The position numbers were made by a program, and so were the translations under genes. This document shows, piece by piece, positions 22,424 through 31,618 of a stretch of DNA of 64,000 bases (the stretch's first letter is position 1; every line of letters starts with the position of its first letter). The notes beneath the pieces were generated by a model that made no database searches, was not told the DNA's origin, and saw only the letters and a list, made by a program, of their open reading frames with translations. Source of the DNA: Oceanispirochaeta sp. M1 (GTDB lineage: Bacteria > Spirochaetota > Spirochaetia > DSM-2461); contig NZ_QQPQ01000001.1 in assembly GCF_003346715.1 (NCBI RefSeq), forward strand, positions 235,353 to 299,352, given 5' to 3'.

Positions 22424-25400
22424 GGATAGACACAGATTAGTTTTCGACTCCCACAGCTCTTTAAAGAAGGAAGCTCCCGGATAAACAGGATTGACTCCCA
22501 GAACCTCAGTCAACTCATCCAGAGCTTCCTTTTTCAGTCCCAGGCCGTAGAGTCCTAATGCCTTCAGGTAGGAACAGTAGGTTTTATTACGGAGTGTCAG
22601 GTCTTCTTCAAAGATCAGGAGATCCGGCAGTGAAACAGCAAAATAATCAATGACAGGCTCATCATCCTTATGGGTCTCTGCCCAGTCTATCAATGTTTTG
22701 AATCTTTCCTTCCCTTTTTCATCCTCACCCAGTCTTATCCATGAAAGTCCCTGATAGTAGATCAGTTCTGCTGATTGGTCGTTGTAATACATCGCTGAAC
22801 CAGGAATCTGTTCCCCCCGGGTGGCGGATTTGTAATACTCTTCCGCCTCTTTATTTTTTTCCTGTGCCCTGAGGGCTTCTCCCCGGAAATAGTCCAGTTC
22901 GTTCTCTGTTACCGTATCGAGTTTTCCCTCTCCCAGGTTGTCGGGATAGATTCCTGCCTGATGCAGCAGCTCTTCTGCTTCCTTGTGTTTTGAATCGTTC
23001 ATTTTATACAGGGCTTTTAAAATCAGTGCTCTGACATACTGAGCCGAGACTTTACCTTCACCCCCTTCCCATGGCTGAAACTGGCGACTGGTCAATAGGT
23101 TCAAAGCCTCATCAAACTGTCCAGTCAGATTTAGGAGAGTAATCTTCTCTATGGTGAGATCATCCCGTTTTTCAACATTGTCAGGATACTGATCAAGGAA
23201 CTCAAGGCGGAAGTCTATGGAGCGGCCCTCTTTCTTATAGTACTGATCCAGCTCAAACATGATCCGGGCATCAGTGATATTCAGCAGAAATGCATCTTCC
23301 AGCAACTTTCCGGCATGGGCAGGGTTCCCATCTTTATTGTAGGCGGCCAGGGCCAGATTCCTTTTGACCGTCGGGAACTCAGGTTTTTTGTCAGCCCCCT
23401 CTTTCCAAAGTGTTATCGCCTTCTTATAGGAACGTCTGTAGTAATAGAAATTTCCAAGGTAGTAGGGTATATATCCATCACCGGGAGCATCTTTTCTGAG
23501 TTCTTCAAGGATCATGACAGTCTCACAGCGGTTGGGGAAACAATAATCGGGTGAAGCCTCAGACGCCAGCTCAAGCCATCTGTAATACTCTGAGTTGTCA
23601 ACAGCTGCATTGCCAGATGATTCGGAGATTCTTTTGATGCAGTAGGCCGTGTAATATCTGAGAAGGGCGTATGAGCCCTCTGATTCCGCCCCGGCGGCTT
23701 TAAGGATAGTCACTGCCTGTGCATATTCTCCACAAAGCATGTAGTCCAGTGCCAGTTCAAGGCATGACTGTTCGTTCTCTCTTATCACATCTTTGAACTG
23801 CTCTTCAGATTCTGCATCCTGTGCGGCCAGGAGATACTTTTCATACCATGCTCCATTGTCAAGGGGATCAATCTTAAGGAGATCTTCCAGGACTGTTGCG
23901 GCAGCTTCGATTTTTCCTGAAAGTCTGAGGATGATAGATTTCAAATGGAGGGCTTTTCTGTTATGAGCCCCTGCAGCAAGTGCACGATCCGTTTCAAGGA
24001 GAGCCTGATTCAGATTACCCCTGCTGCATGATATTTTGGCCAGTTCTGTATAGGCTGCGCCCTGCCAGGCACCATTCCAGCATGCCTTGTAAAACTTTTC
24101 ATATGCTTTCTCATCATTTCCCAGATAACGCAGTGTCCAGCCAAGATGATACAGGGCTTCTCCGTCATAAGGATTTGGATTACGCCGGGTGAGTCTTGAA
24201 AAAGCCTTGTTGAAATACTCTTCGGCTCCCTTGAAATCCCCTTTATCCAAGGTTCTTTTTCCCATGGCCGTAAGAATACGGCTCTCTCGGGGATCTCTTT
24301 TCAGGCCTTCCAGATAGTAGTCTTCCGGATTTCGGGTGGCATGCCTGTACTGTTCCAGATGAAGTCCTGTAAGATAAAGCTCCTCAACAGACTGTATTTC
24401 AGAAGGCATGCCGGGATCTGATGCAGGCTCCGGTATATCATCTGCCTCACCGCACTCTTTCCATGCCTTCAGAATCTCTTCATTTCCGGATTTCAGGATA
24501 AGGATAAAATCTGCCTCAGCAGATCCTTCGGGTCTCTTGACAGTTCTTGATTCTGAAACTTCAGGATTCATATTCATCTTTTCTGACCAGATCAGTTCAT
24601 CCCTGCAGTACAGTTGGAGGTTCAGATCCCGGCGCACTGATGTGACATAGACTCCTGTGGTAATTGCTGCTTCACCGATTTCCAGTGAAAGGGCGGCTTC
24701 TGTTGAAGCATTGCTGACAGTGGGGAGATCCTTATAGGGAAGGAAATTCTGTCGGAAGACTTTCTCTTCTCCCGGCTGCAGCCAGCTGAAGTCGGGTTGG
24801 TTGTCCGTAAAGGCTCCTGTCATCAGCTCAATATAGGGACCGTCTTCATCGGTCAGGTTTCTATCCCAGGCCTTTCCGAAGTCGCCGTTACCCCAGGTCC
24901 ACTGTTTCTTTCCGGGGACCAGATGGTGATTGGCAATATGAAGCATTCCGGTCTTTTTTGCATGGTCATAACAGCCCATGAAATCGTAGTCAGAGTGATA
25001 GGCCATATAACTTGTGGGGACAGGGATATTTTTGTACCGGCTTATATCAACACCTTCGGAATAGTCCATTTTGTAATAGGTGCCTGTGGCAATGGGGAAG
25101 GTGGATACATCTCTTTTACCGTGATCCATAACGGCATGAACATCCGGTGGGAAAATAGACTGGTAATCGTCTCCTACACTCACTGCCGGATTGGCCCACC
25201 ATAAAAATGTTTTGGGAGAGGATGAGCCGTTGTAGAGTCTGGCTTCAATTTCAAGTACTGCCTTTCCGGGCTGGAGAGTGAAGGCTGTGGTAACGCGGGT
25301 ACGGCTCATCCTCTCTATTTCTCCGATCCAGACTGTGGCGCTGCCATCTTCATTTTCACATATTCTGTGGTCCGTAGGATCATAGGTTCCCGGGCGATGG

Positions 25401-25777
25401 TGCTGAGGCCAGTTGAACTCAATACCCCCTGAGATCCAGGGACCTGTAAGTCCTACCAGTGCAGGTTTTATTACCTGATTGTAATATACAAAATGGCTGT
25501 CATTTGTTTTATCAAAGGCCATTTGAACGCGGCCCCCGAGTTCAGGGAGTATCATGATTTTCAGGTATTTATTTTCGAGGATCAGAGCCTTCCATTCTTT
25601 ATCACTTTTTTCTCTTCCTACCGATTCAATTACAGGGTAGGGATACACAGAACCGCTGGAGCCCTGGTACACTCGTTTTTCCAGAAACAGGGGATTTTTT
25701 TCTTTGGGGCCTACAGGGTAGGTGGGGATGATTGTTTTTTCTTCGCGGACTTCTGTTTTCATTTTTGAATTCTCCAT
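22418..25777 (-). CDS. DUF5107 domain protein with TPR repeats
   Basis: A 1119-residue protein with no signal peptide. Residues about 15-350 match what I know as DUF5107, a mutarotase-like beta-sandwich (LILENKYLKIMILPELGGRV, GIEFNWPQHHRPGTYDP, WWANPAVSVGDDYQSIFPPD). Residues about 460-1110 are TPR repeats, for example GEALYHLGWTLRYLGNDEKA. Such proteins occur in sugar-catabolic clusters of spirochaetes, Firmicutes and Bacteroidetes; the reaction is unknown, but the fold suggests binding of a free sugar. An internal ATG at 25762 preceded by GGAG may be the true start (15 bases later). It probably belongs functionally with the neighbouring AraC/URO-D pair. Confidence 0.72.
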   Translation of the reverse strand: MENSKMKTEVREEKTIIPTYPVGPKEKNPLFLEKRVYQGSSGSVYPYPVIESVGREKSDKEWKALILENKYLKIMILPELGGRVQMAFDKTNDSHFVYYNQVIKPALVGLTGPWISGGIEFNWPQHHRPGTYDPTDHRICENEDGSATVWIGEIERMSRTRVTTAFTLQPGKAVLEIEARLYNGSSSPKTFLWWANPAVSVGDDYQSIFPPDVHAVMDHGKRDVSTFPIATGTYYKMDYSEGVDISRYKNIPVPTSYMAYHSDYDFMGCYDHAKKTGMLHIANHHLVPGKKQWTWGNGDFGKAWDRNLTDEDGPYIELMTGAFTDNQPDFSWLQPGEEKVFRQNFLPYKDLPTVSNASTEAALSLEIGEAAITTGVYVTSVRRDLNLQLYCRDELIWSEKMNMNPEVSESRTVKRPEGSAEADFILILKSGNEEILKAWKECGEADDIPEPASDPGMPSEIQSVEELYLTGLHLEQYRHATRNPEDYYLEGLKRDPRESRILTAMGKRTLDKGDFKGAEEYFNKAFSRLTRRNPNPYDGEALYHLGWTLRYLGNDEKAYEKFYKACWNGAWQGAAYTELAKISCSRGNLNQALLETDRALAAGAHNRKALHLKSIILRLSGKIEAAATVLEDLLKIDPLDNGAWYEKYLLAAQDAESEEQFKDVIRENEQSCLELALDYMLCGEYAQAVTILKAAGAESEGSYALLRYYTAYCIKRISESSGNAAVDNSEYYRWLELASEASPDYCFPNRCETVMILEELRKDAPGDGYIPYYLGNFYYYRRSYKKAITLWKEGADKKPEFPTVKRNLALAAYNKDGNPAHAGKLLEDAFLLNITDARIMFELDQYYKKEGRSIDFRLEFLDQYPDNVEKRDDLTIEKITLLNLTGQFDEALNLLTSRQFQPWEGGEGKVSAQYVRALILKALYKMNDSKHKEAEELLHQAGIYPDNLGEGKLDTVTENELDYFRGEALRAQEKNKEAEEYYKSATRGEQIPGSAMYYNDQSAELIYYQGLSWIRLGEDEKGKERFKTLIDWAETHKDDEPVIDYFAVSLPDLLIFEEDLTLRNKTYCSYLKALGLYGLGLKKEALDELTEVLGVNPVYPGASFFKELWESKTNLCLSL

Positions 25778-25844
25778 TCCAATTCGATACTCAAACTATT
25801 TTAAGTTGATCCGGGGAATTCTAAAATGGATAATCTTAACGATG

Positions 25845-25866
25845 GATGGATTATCTTATGATTTAT
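25845..25866. promoter_or_regulatory. 22-bp motif shared with 33630-33651
   Basis: GATGGATTAT-C-TTATGATTTAT matches the sequence at 33630-33651 at 20 of 22 positions. It lies 68-89 bp upstream of the DUF5107 gene. Part of it forms an inverted repeat GATAATC/GATTATC with 25828-25836. Function unknown. Confidence 0.3.
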
Positions 25867-25869
25867 TTA

Positions 25870-25896
25870 CGGGGAATATCCCCGGGTTTTTGTTTT
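25870..25896 (+). terminator. Plus-strand terminator-like hairpin without a plus-strand gene
   Basis: CGGGGA-ATA-TCCCCG followed by a T-rich run (GGTTTTTGTTTT). The T-tract is on the plus strand, yet both flanking genes are on the minus strand. It may end an unannotated short plus-strand RNA. The 163-bp gap at 25778-25940 contains no convincing gene. Confidence 0.45.
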
Positions 25897-25940
25897 CAGC
25901 AGCAGTGATCCGGGCCATTGATATAAGAGACTGTCTCATA

Positions 25941-27500
25941 TCAATGCCGGGATTCTAAATTTGAAACCTTCTTTAATCCCTGTTCAATAGATTTGAATAA
26001 CTGTGTGTCACCTTTAATGAGTGACAGATAACGATCTGTATTCAGTTCAAAATCCGGATTATCAACTTTATTTCTGCAAAGGATACTATGCACATCCTCC
26101 ATTCTATCTAATTTTGCAAATAGAGCGATGGTCAGTATCTGGAAGGGAAGTCCACTTGAATAGGGCATCTTTCTGAATTCACATAAAGCCCCATCAAGGT
26201 TGCCTCTCCGTATCTCATAAAGAAACAGGAGTGTATGTAAAGATTTTGGATGATAAGGATTCTTCTTTATAATCTGTTTTATTAATGACATCTGCTTATC
26301 CCATTCTCCGGAAGCCATTGCATTGTAATAAGCCGCATAGGGTGAAACTATGCTGGAAATCCCATAGACTTTAAGGATCTGTTCTGTGTCTTCCTTCAGT
26401 TTAGAAGTATCGTTTCTAAGGTAATGCTGCCTTGTCATGCTTAACAGTGCAAACAGATTCTTGGGTTCATACAGAAGGGTCTGTTTGTACAAATCCCGGG
26501 ATTGACGCAGATAATCTGAATTTAACTGATTATCAAACAGATATTTCAGAGAATAAAGATGGGACAATCCCCCCATTATTCCGTGATCCTTGAGTCCAGA
26601 ATTCCCAAGGGAAGACGTATTATTGATTGCATTGTTTAAATCATCAGGGTCCAAAGTGTATATGGGCCTGAGAAAACCTGACAGAATTTGTTGATAGAGA
26701 GATTTTTCATTGTCACTGCGTTCAACGTTGTATCTGAATAGAAATCCAAGACTACCTCCAATCTGCTGTGTCAGCTCCTGTGTATTCTTGTCCATCCATT
26801 CAATAAATGAATAAGTATATGATTTGAATCTAATTTCCCTGTTCCAGATAATAACTCTGGATATCAGATCTTCTAAGGTAAGGAAGATGGTTAGTTCTTC
26901 ATATTCTTCAATATAAAAGATCTTCAGGTCATAATCGCATTTTTTGATGTCATTGCATATTTCAATAGTAGGATAATAATTTAAATGATTAAGAATGGAT
27001 CTGTTAAAGGCGTTTCCTCGCCTACTACAGATCTGGTCATGAAAAATCGATTTGTTCAGGGGATCAAAGTGTAATTGAATAAAGGGAAAACGAATAAAGG
27101 GTATTTTTTGAACCTGTATCACTTGTTCGGGAGCCAATTCTTCAGTTGATGCTGCTTCTTTGATTCGGGTGAAATCAAAGTCGGCAATATATCTTCCCCT
27201 GGGGATTTTTATCTTGACCGCATCTGTTTTTCCATCTGTTTCATAATAGGTCTTTAATTTATTTTTCAGCTTATATACAGCGACTCTGATGATTGAATTA
27301 TCAGAAGTATCAAAAGTAGGATTCATGCCGAATACATCTATGGCGAGAGTCAATTCCTTTATATCATGAGCCTCAGCTGAAACTGAATTCGCAATAATAT
27401 ATGACAATAACTCTTTCATCCTGCTTGATCTACAAAAAAGAGGATGTGACAGTATTCTCGACAGATATTCATTTATAATTCTTTTTTGATATATATCCAT
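25941..27500 (-). CDS. Winged-helix regulator with TPR-like C-terminus
   Basis: The first 115 residues match a recurrent winged-helix module: LSRILSHPLFCRSSRMKELL, then ELTLAIDVFGMNP, FDTSDNSIIRVAVYKLKNKL, and IKIPRGRYIADFDF. In Acidobacteria and Proteobacteria this module is often fused to TPR or cyclase domains. Residues about 150-515 are mostly helical and include repeats resembling TPRs. No transmembrane helix is apparent. It is likely a DNA-binding regulator of unknown signal. The gene is AT-rich like the following c-di-GMP block. A TATAAT at 27515-27520 would give a very short leader. Confidence 0.65.
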   Translation of the reverse strand: MDIYQKRIINEYLSRILSHPLFCRSSRMKELLSYIIANSVSAEAHDIKELTLAIDVFGMNPTFDTSDNSIIRVAVYKLKNKLKTYYETDGKTDAVKIKIPRGRYIADFDFTRIKEAASTEELAPEQVIQVQKIPFIRFPFIQLHFDPLNKSIFHDQICSRRGNAFNRSILNHLNYYPTIEICNDIKKCDYDLKIFYIEEYEELTIFLTLEDLISRVIIWNREIRFKSYTYSFIEWMDKNTQELTQQIGGSLGFLFRYNVERSDNEKSLYQQILSGFLRPIYTLDPDDLNNAINNTSSLGNSGLKDHGIMGGLSHLYSLKYLFDNQLNSDYLRQSRDLYKQTLLYEPKNLFALLSMTRQHYLRNDTSKLKEDTEQILKVYGISSIVSPYAAYYNAMASGEWDKQMSLIKQIIKKNPYHPKSLHTLLFLYEIRRGNLDGALCEFRKMPYSSGLPFQILTIALFAKLDRMEDVHSILCRNKVDNPDFELNTDRYLSLIKGDTQLFKSIEQGLKKVSNLESRH

Positions 27501-27580
27501 ATATTAATATTAAAATTATATAACTTTGATGCTTAAAGCAATACTAAGAATTTCTTTCTGTCAAATCATTTATTAATTTT

Positions 27581-29143
27581 TTATGAAACAACACAATTTC
27601 TGGTTGAGCGCTTTCCTATGTATAAGTGTTGATCTGCTATATTGATTTGGTCTACAAAGCCTTTTGCATCTCTCGAAGATGAGACACCGAAGGTCATTGT
27701 TACCTTAATCACTATGCCGTCATAGATGAATCTCTTTTCTTCAACAGCCTTCCGTAATTTTTCAGAAACCAGGACACCCTCAGCACAATTAGCGGAATTG
27801 ATAAAAATTAGAAACTCCTCCCCACCCCAGCGGGCAGCCCGGTCTTCCAATCTGATATTTTCTTTCAATACTTTTGCCAGTTCCTGCAAGATGTAATCTC
27901 CGGCATCATGACCATAAGCATCATTGATGTTTTTAAATTTATCTATATCTGCCATTATGATGCAAAAATCCTGTTTATCTCTTTTGTATCGAGAGCTTTC
28001 TTCCTCTAATCTCTGAAACATTGCTCTCCGGTTGGAAAGACCAGTCAGGCTATCCACAAATGCCAGCTCTTTCATCTGATCATAGGCTTTCGATAGCTTC
28101 TTTTTTTCTTCCCGCAGCTGAAGGTTGTCTCCCTTAATGCGTTCTGATACTTTCTTCTCAAAAAAATAAAGTAGAACAATAACCAGGAGGAGTGAAATAA
28201 ATAAGATGAATAAAAAATGAAAAATCTTTATTCTATATAAGTCTTTTAATTGATTCTTTTCACTTTTTACATAATTATCCAGTTCATCAAGATTGATTCC
28301 GGTAGAGATCACCCAGTTGTATTTCTCATAGACTTTTGCATAACTGAGCTTCCTGATAATTTCTTCTGATACTGGATCTTTTATATTATAGTCGGTAAAG
28401 GCTTCACCATGATGTTTTAAATTTTCCAGTTCAACCAGACTCTGCAAGTTTCCTTCATGACCGTTTGTCAATATTGATATAGTAGAGCCTTCGATATCAG
28501 GTATCTCTGGGTGTACCAGTCGAAGTGAACAACTTTGACCACCCTCATAGTTGAGAATTTGATCAAGCCAAAGATTATTATCCTCTGGTAAAGCCGTATC
28601 ATAAATGAATGAACGAACTTCTTTTAAAAAGTAATTATAGAAATTTTCAGATAATAGAAAAACCTTTATTTCATATCTGTCTGAAACAATTGCCTTTTTA
28701 GCAATGGTGACACTCCGAATGATACTCTTATCATCGTTGGAAAGGGAGCTTGCAAGGATCAATCGGGATTCCAGATCTATTATTTGATAATCTAATTTCC
28801 CAAAAGGGAGCCACAGCGGGCCTTCGGCCAGGACTTCATTAAGCTTATCAGCCTTAATGAGATAAGACATTCTATCGATTAATGCCTGTGCCGTGATATC
28901 AAAATGTGTTTTTAATAATGCCTCTAAATGTATGATTTCTGCAATTTTAGCTTTAACAACAAATTCGGCCCTGCTTCTTTTTTGCTCCAGAATACCAGCA
29001 CTGACCTGTTTAATCCTCTGATTGTATTCATCTTTAATTCCTAATATATATATCACCGAAAAGCACAGTGTCTGAATAATAAGAATAAAGATACTGGCCG
29101 TATAAAAGAGCTTTCGTCTTTTTCTTCTACTATTGAGGTCCAT
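27581..29143 (-). CDS. Membrane diguanylate cyclase with extracytoplasmic sensor
   Basis: Makes c-di-GMP from two GTP. From the N-terminus: a transmembrane helix (about residues 15-35), a periplasmic sensing region of about 240 residues ending in STGINLDELDNYV, typical of Cache-type sensors, a second helix (about 265-290), a short coiled coil, and GGDEF with DSLTGLSNRRAM and ARWGGEEFLIF (active GGEEF). The frame is open from 29203, but the TAG of the upstream gene is at 29130 and AAAGGGA lies 4-7 nt before the ATGs at 29146 and 29143, so I place the start at 29143, an overlap of about 14 bp. Likely co-translated with the GGDEF-EAL gene. Confidence 0.85.
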   Translation of the reverse strand: MDLNSRRKRRKLFYTASIFILIIQTLCFSVIYILGIKDEYNQRIKQVSAGILEQKRSRAEFVVKAKIAEIIHLEALLKTHFDITAQALIDRMSYLIKADKLNEVLAEGPLWLPFGKLDYQIIDLESRLILASSLSNDDKSIIRSVTIAKKAIVSDRYEIKVFLLSENFYNYFLKEVRSFIYDTALPEDNNLWLDQILNYEGGQSCSLRLVHPEIPDIEGSTISILTNGHEGNLQSLVELENLKHHGEAFTDYNIKDPVSEEIIRKLSYAKVYEKYNWVISTGINLDELDNYVKSEKNQLKDLYRIKIFHFLFILFISLLLVIVLLYFFEKKVSERIKGDNLQLREEKKKLSKAYDQMKELAFVDSLTGLSNRRAMFQRLEEESSRYKRDKQDFCIIMADIDKFKNINDAYGHDAGDYILQELAKVLKENIRLEDRAARWGGEEFLIFINSANCAEGVLVSEKLRKAVEEKRFIYDGIVIKVTMTFGVSSSRDAKGFVDQINIADQHLYIGKRSTRNCVVS

Positions 29144-30791
29144 CATTATCATTCCCTTTGATTCTCGCTGGTTTAGAATAAATAAATCCCTGTATAAGAT
29201 CACATGAAGTCTTTTTTAAAAGCCGCAGCTGATCTTCATGCTCTACTCCTTCGGCAACCACAATATAATTATTTGCATGGGCAATGTCGCAAATTGCCTT
29301 TACAAGAATAAAGCTTTTTTCATCATCACAGATATGATCAATAAATGATTTATCAATTTTGAGTTCATTAATGGGTAGATTCTGTATATATGAAAATGAA
29401 GAATAACCGGTGCCGAAATCATCTAGAGATATCTTTATACCCAGAATCTGCAGTTCATTCAATATTTTAATAAAAGATTCATAGCCGTCAATAAAGATAT
29501 CTTCCGTAATCTCAAATATTAAACGTTTGGGATTGACCCCGGTGATGTCAAGAATCTTCCTGATAAAATCTAAAAAAACAGAAGATTGAAAATATAGGGG
29601 AGGAATATTTATTGAGACCTGAACATTACTGTCATATTGCCTGTCAATTTTATTCATATCAGCAAGAACATACTCAATTATCATGTCAGTAAAGGGAATC
29701 GTCAGGTTCATTTTATGAATGATGGGGATGAAAATGTCGGGAGATAAAGAACCTAATATGGATGAATGACATCGGGCAAGAGCCTCAAGGCCTAAAACCT
29801 TTGTTCCCTCCATATCATACTTTTCCTGATAACATATATAAAATTCACCCTTTTCCATGGATTGTTGAATCTCATAGGATAAGATATTTTCCGATGTTAA
29901 TTCTTTTTCGATTTCAGGATTATAGAAGACATGAGTGTTATATTCTTTGATCTGGGTTTTTTCCATAGCCATATTTGCTCGTGAGAATAACTGGTTGAAA
30001 TCAAGTCCATGGTCGGGATAGATCACTCCTGCGCTGTGAATAAAAAGATTTACATTTTTGCCGTCCTTGTAAATTCCTTTTTTAAAATACAACTTCATAT
30101 TCTTCAATTTAGTTTCTATTTTGTTCTTATCTTCGTTTTTGATCCACAGACAGAATTCAATGCCTCCTATGTGGGCAAGTGAATGGTTTTCATCTATTAC
30201 TGTAGATAAAAAGTCAGATACAATCTGAATTAAGGTGTTGCCGTACTCTCTGCCGAATATCGAATTTATTATTCGAAAATTTTTAATATCTATAAGCAGC
30301 AGTATCCCGGAGTCCACCCCTTCCTGGATGCTTGTGTTTACATGTTCGGATATCCAGCTGATATTTCCCAGCCCCGTGATTCTATTCGTTCTTTCTAATC
30401 GGGTATTCATCCGACCTATTCTTATAATTGAAACGATGGAAATAATTAAAAAAATGGAAATTATCATGATGATAAGATTAGAAAGGTATGTACCCGGATC
30501 AATTTTTTTATTTTCAATTACCAGGTAGGTCATATAAAAATCCAGTGAGATTAAAAGACCGGTGATGATTAAAATCAACTCTCTGATTTTCCTCGAGATA
30601 TGAGGTCTCATAATATATGCAATGATTATGAAGAGCAGAATAAGAGCATTGATAATCACAATGAATCCATAGCTGGATCTGTAATTCTCATAATCAATAA
30701 TCAGAGTAAGTATTGAGAATACTCCAGCTGCCCCGATGACAGGGCTGAAATAATTTAAATAGCTCTCTTTTATCTTTTTCCTGGTTTTCAT
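29130..30791 (-). CDS. Membrane GGDEF-EAL protein, probable c-di-GMP phosphodiesterase
   Basis: Four transmembrane helices (about 15-33, 42-60, 71-90, 104-123) precede a degenerate GGDEF domain (IGGIEF at 208-213; RITGLGN opening) and a complete EAL domain (GLEALARC, later ISLDDFGTGYSSFSYI and LKIDKSFI). The degenerate GGDEF should not make c-di-GMP but may bind GTP; the EAL domain looks able to hydrolyse c-di-GMP. The ATG at 30791 lies within the first of seven 17-bp tandem repeats, and its ATGA overlaps the stop of a six-codon minicistron. Genes order is cheW, repeats, this gene, then an active cyclase, so opposing enzymes share one transcript. Confidence 0.87.
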   Translation of the reverse strand: MKTRKKIKESYLNYFSPVIGAAGVFSILTLIIDYENYRSSYGFIVIINALILLFIIIAYIMRPHISRKIRELILIITGLLISLDFYMTYLVIENKKIDPGTYLSNLIIMIISIFLIISIVSIIRIGRMNTRLERTNRITGLGNISWISEHVNTSIQEGVDSGILLLIDIKNFRIINSIFGREYGNTLIQIVSDFLSTVIDENHSLAHIGGIEFCLWIKNEDKNKIETKLKNMKLYFKKGIYKDGKNVNLFIHSAGVIYPDHGLDFNQLFSRANMAMEKTQIKEYNTHVFYNPEIEKELTSENILSYEIQQSMEKGEFYICYQEKYDMEGTKVLGLEALARCHSSILGSLSPDIFIPIIHKMNLTIPFTDMIIEYVLADMNKIDRQYDSNVQVSINIPPLYFQSSVFLDFIRKILDITGVNPKRLIFEITEDIFIDGYESFIKILNELQILGIKISLDDFGTGYSSFSYIQNLPINELKIDKSFIDHICDDEKSFILVKAICDIAHANNYIVVAEGVEHEDQLRLLKKTSCDLIQGFIYSKPARIKGNDNDGPQ

Positions 30792-30903
30792 AGTTTACTG
30801 ATTTTCATAGTTTGCTGATTTTCATAGTTTGCTGATTTTCATAGTTTGCTGATTTTCATAGTTTGCTGATTTTCATAGTTTGCTGATTTTCATAGTTTGC
30901 TGA
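30785..30903. repeat. Seven tandem copies of a 17-bp repeat
   Basis: Unit TTTTCATAGTTTGCTGA on the plus strand, starting at 30785, 30802, 30819, 30836, 30853, 30870 and 30887. Only the first copy differs (TTTACTGA). A degenerate eighth unit follows at 30904-30920. The array fills the whole gap between cheW and the GGDEF-EAL gene. There are no spacers, so it is not CRISPR. Confidence 0.97.
30788..30893 (-). other. Cascade of six overlapping minicistrons (MKISKL)
   Basis: On the minus strand every repeat provides ATG AAA ATC AGC AAA CTA TGA, a six-codon frame whose stop overlaps the next ATG (ATGA). Frames run 30893-30873, 30876-30856, 30859-30839, 30842-30822, 30825-30805 and 30808-30788, and the last stop overlaps the GGDEF-EAL start at 30791. 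The single variant copy changes AGC to AGT, which is synonymous. No Shine-Dalgarno is present inside the units. Reading is direct; translation of these frames is not proven. Confidence 0.5.
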
Positions 30904-30911
30904 TTTTCTGT

Positions 30912-31412
30912 TTATTGTGAGACATCTGAAAAAGATTCATCACTCTTCAACTCAGATAGTTCATTTCCAGTTAAGACTTTTTCAATACTCAGAATAGTGA
31001 AAAAGTGTCCATCTTTTTTTCCGATCCCCTTGATAAATGAAGTCTCAATTGCTGTACCGATACAGGGAGGCGGTTCTATTTCATTATCTTCGATTTCCAA
31101 TACTTCGCTGACTGCATCTGTGAGGAGGCCTATGATGATCTGATCATTTCCCAGCATCAGCTCTGTTACTATTACACTGGCATTTCTGCTTGTATCTGTC
31201 TCACCAAGATCAAATTTTGTTTTAAGATCAATGACAGGAACAACTTTCCCCCTCAGGTTGATTATTCCCCGCATAAACCCCGGCATGCGGGGGACTCTTG
31301 TGACCTGCTGGAATTCAAGAACCTCTCTTACATGAACTACAGCAAGGGCATAATTCTCTTTATCCACTGTAAAAGTCAAATATTGTTTCAGTATCTCCAG
31401 ATTTTCATCCAT
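30912..31412 (-). CDS. cheW: CheW-like chemotaxis coupling protein
   Basis: Scaffold linking chemoreceptors to CheA. The 166-residue protein covers one CheW domain: YLTFTVDKENYALAVVHVRE, the VPRMPGFMRGIINLRGKVVPVIDLK core, and GLLTDAVSEVLEIEDNEIEPPP. AGGAG lies 8 nt upstream of the ATG. It is divergent from the MCP at 31619, suggesting a receptor/coupler pair, and is the first gene of a unit that continues through the 17-bp repeats into the c-di-GMP genes. No CheA is in the window. Confidence 0.92.
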   Translation of the reverse strand: MDENLEILKQYLTFTVDKENYALAVVHVREVLEFQQVTRVPRMPGFMRGIINLRGKVVPVIDLKTKFDLGETDTSRNASVIVTELMLGNDQIIIGLLTDAVSEVLEIEDNEIEPPPCIGTAIETSFIKGIGKKDGHFFTILSIEKVLTGNELSELKSDESFSDVSQ

Positions 31413-31618
31413 GCTATTCGCTCCTGTTCCATGACTGTCGTTTACGATCTGTTTAAAATCAGTTTTTTTTTAAGATTTTTTCAATTTTTTCAATTTAATA
31501 AGAGTTCTGTTGATATGTATATACGAAAAACGGAGGTAACTGTTACTTCCGGGTTTTCTATGGTAACTCTCAAGGCGATTAATTATGTTGATTTTAAAGT
31601 TGATATAAGGAGTTACAA

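Noticed and set aside
25722..25958. 78-codon plus-strand frame before the winged-helix gene
   Set aside because: Begins inside the DUF5107 gene on the other strand, lacks a ribosome site and ends past the hairpin; the region looks non-coding.
30785..30903. CRISPR array
   Set aside because: Direct 17-bp repeats abut with no spacers and there are no cas genes.
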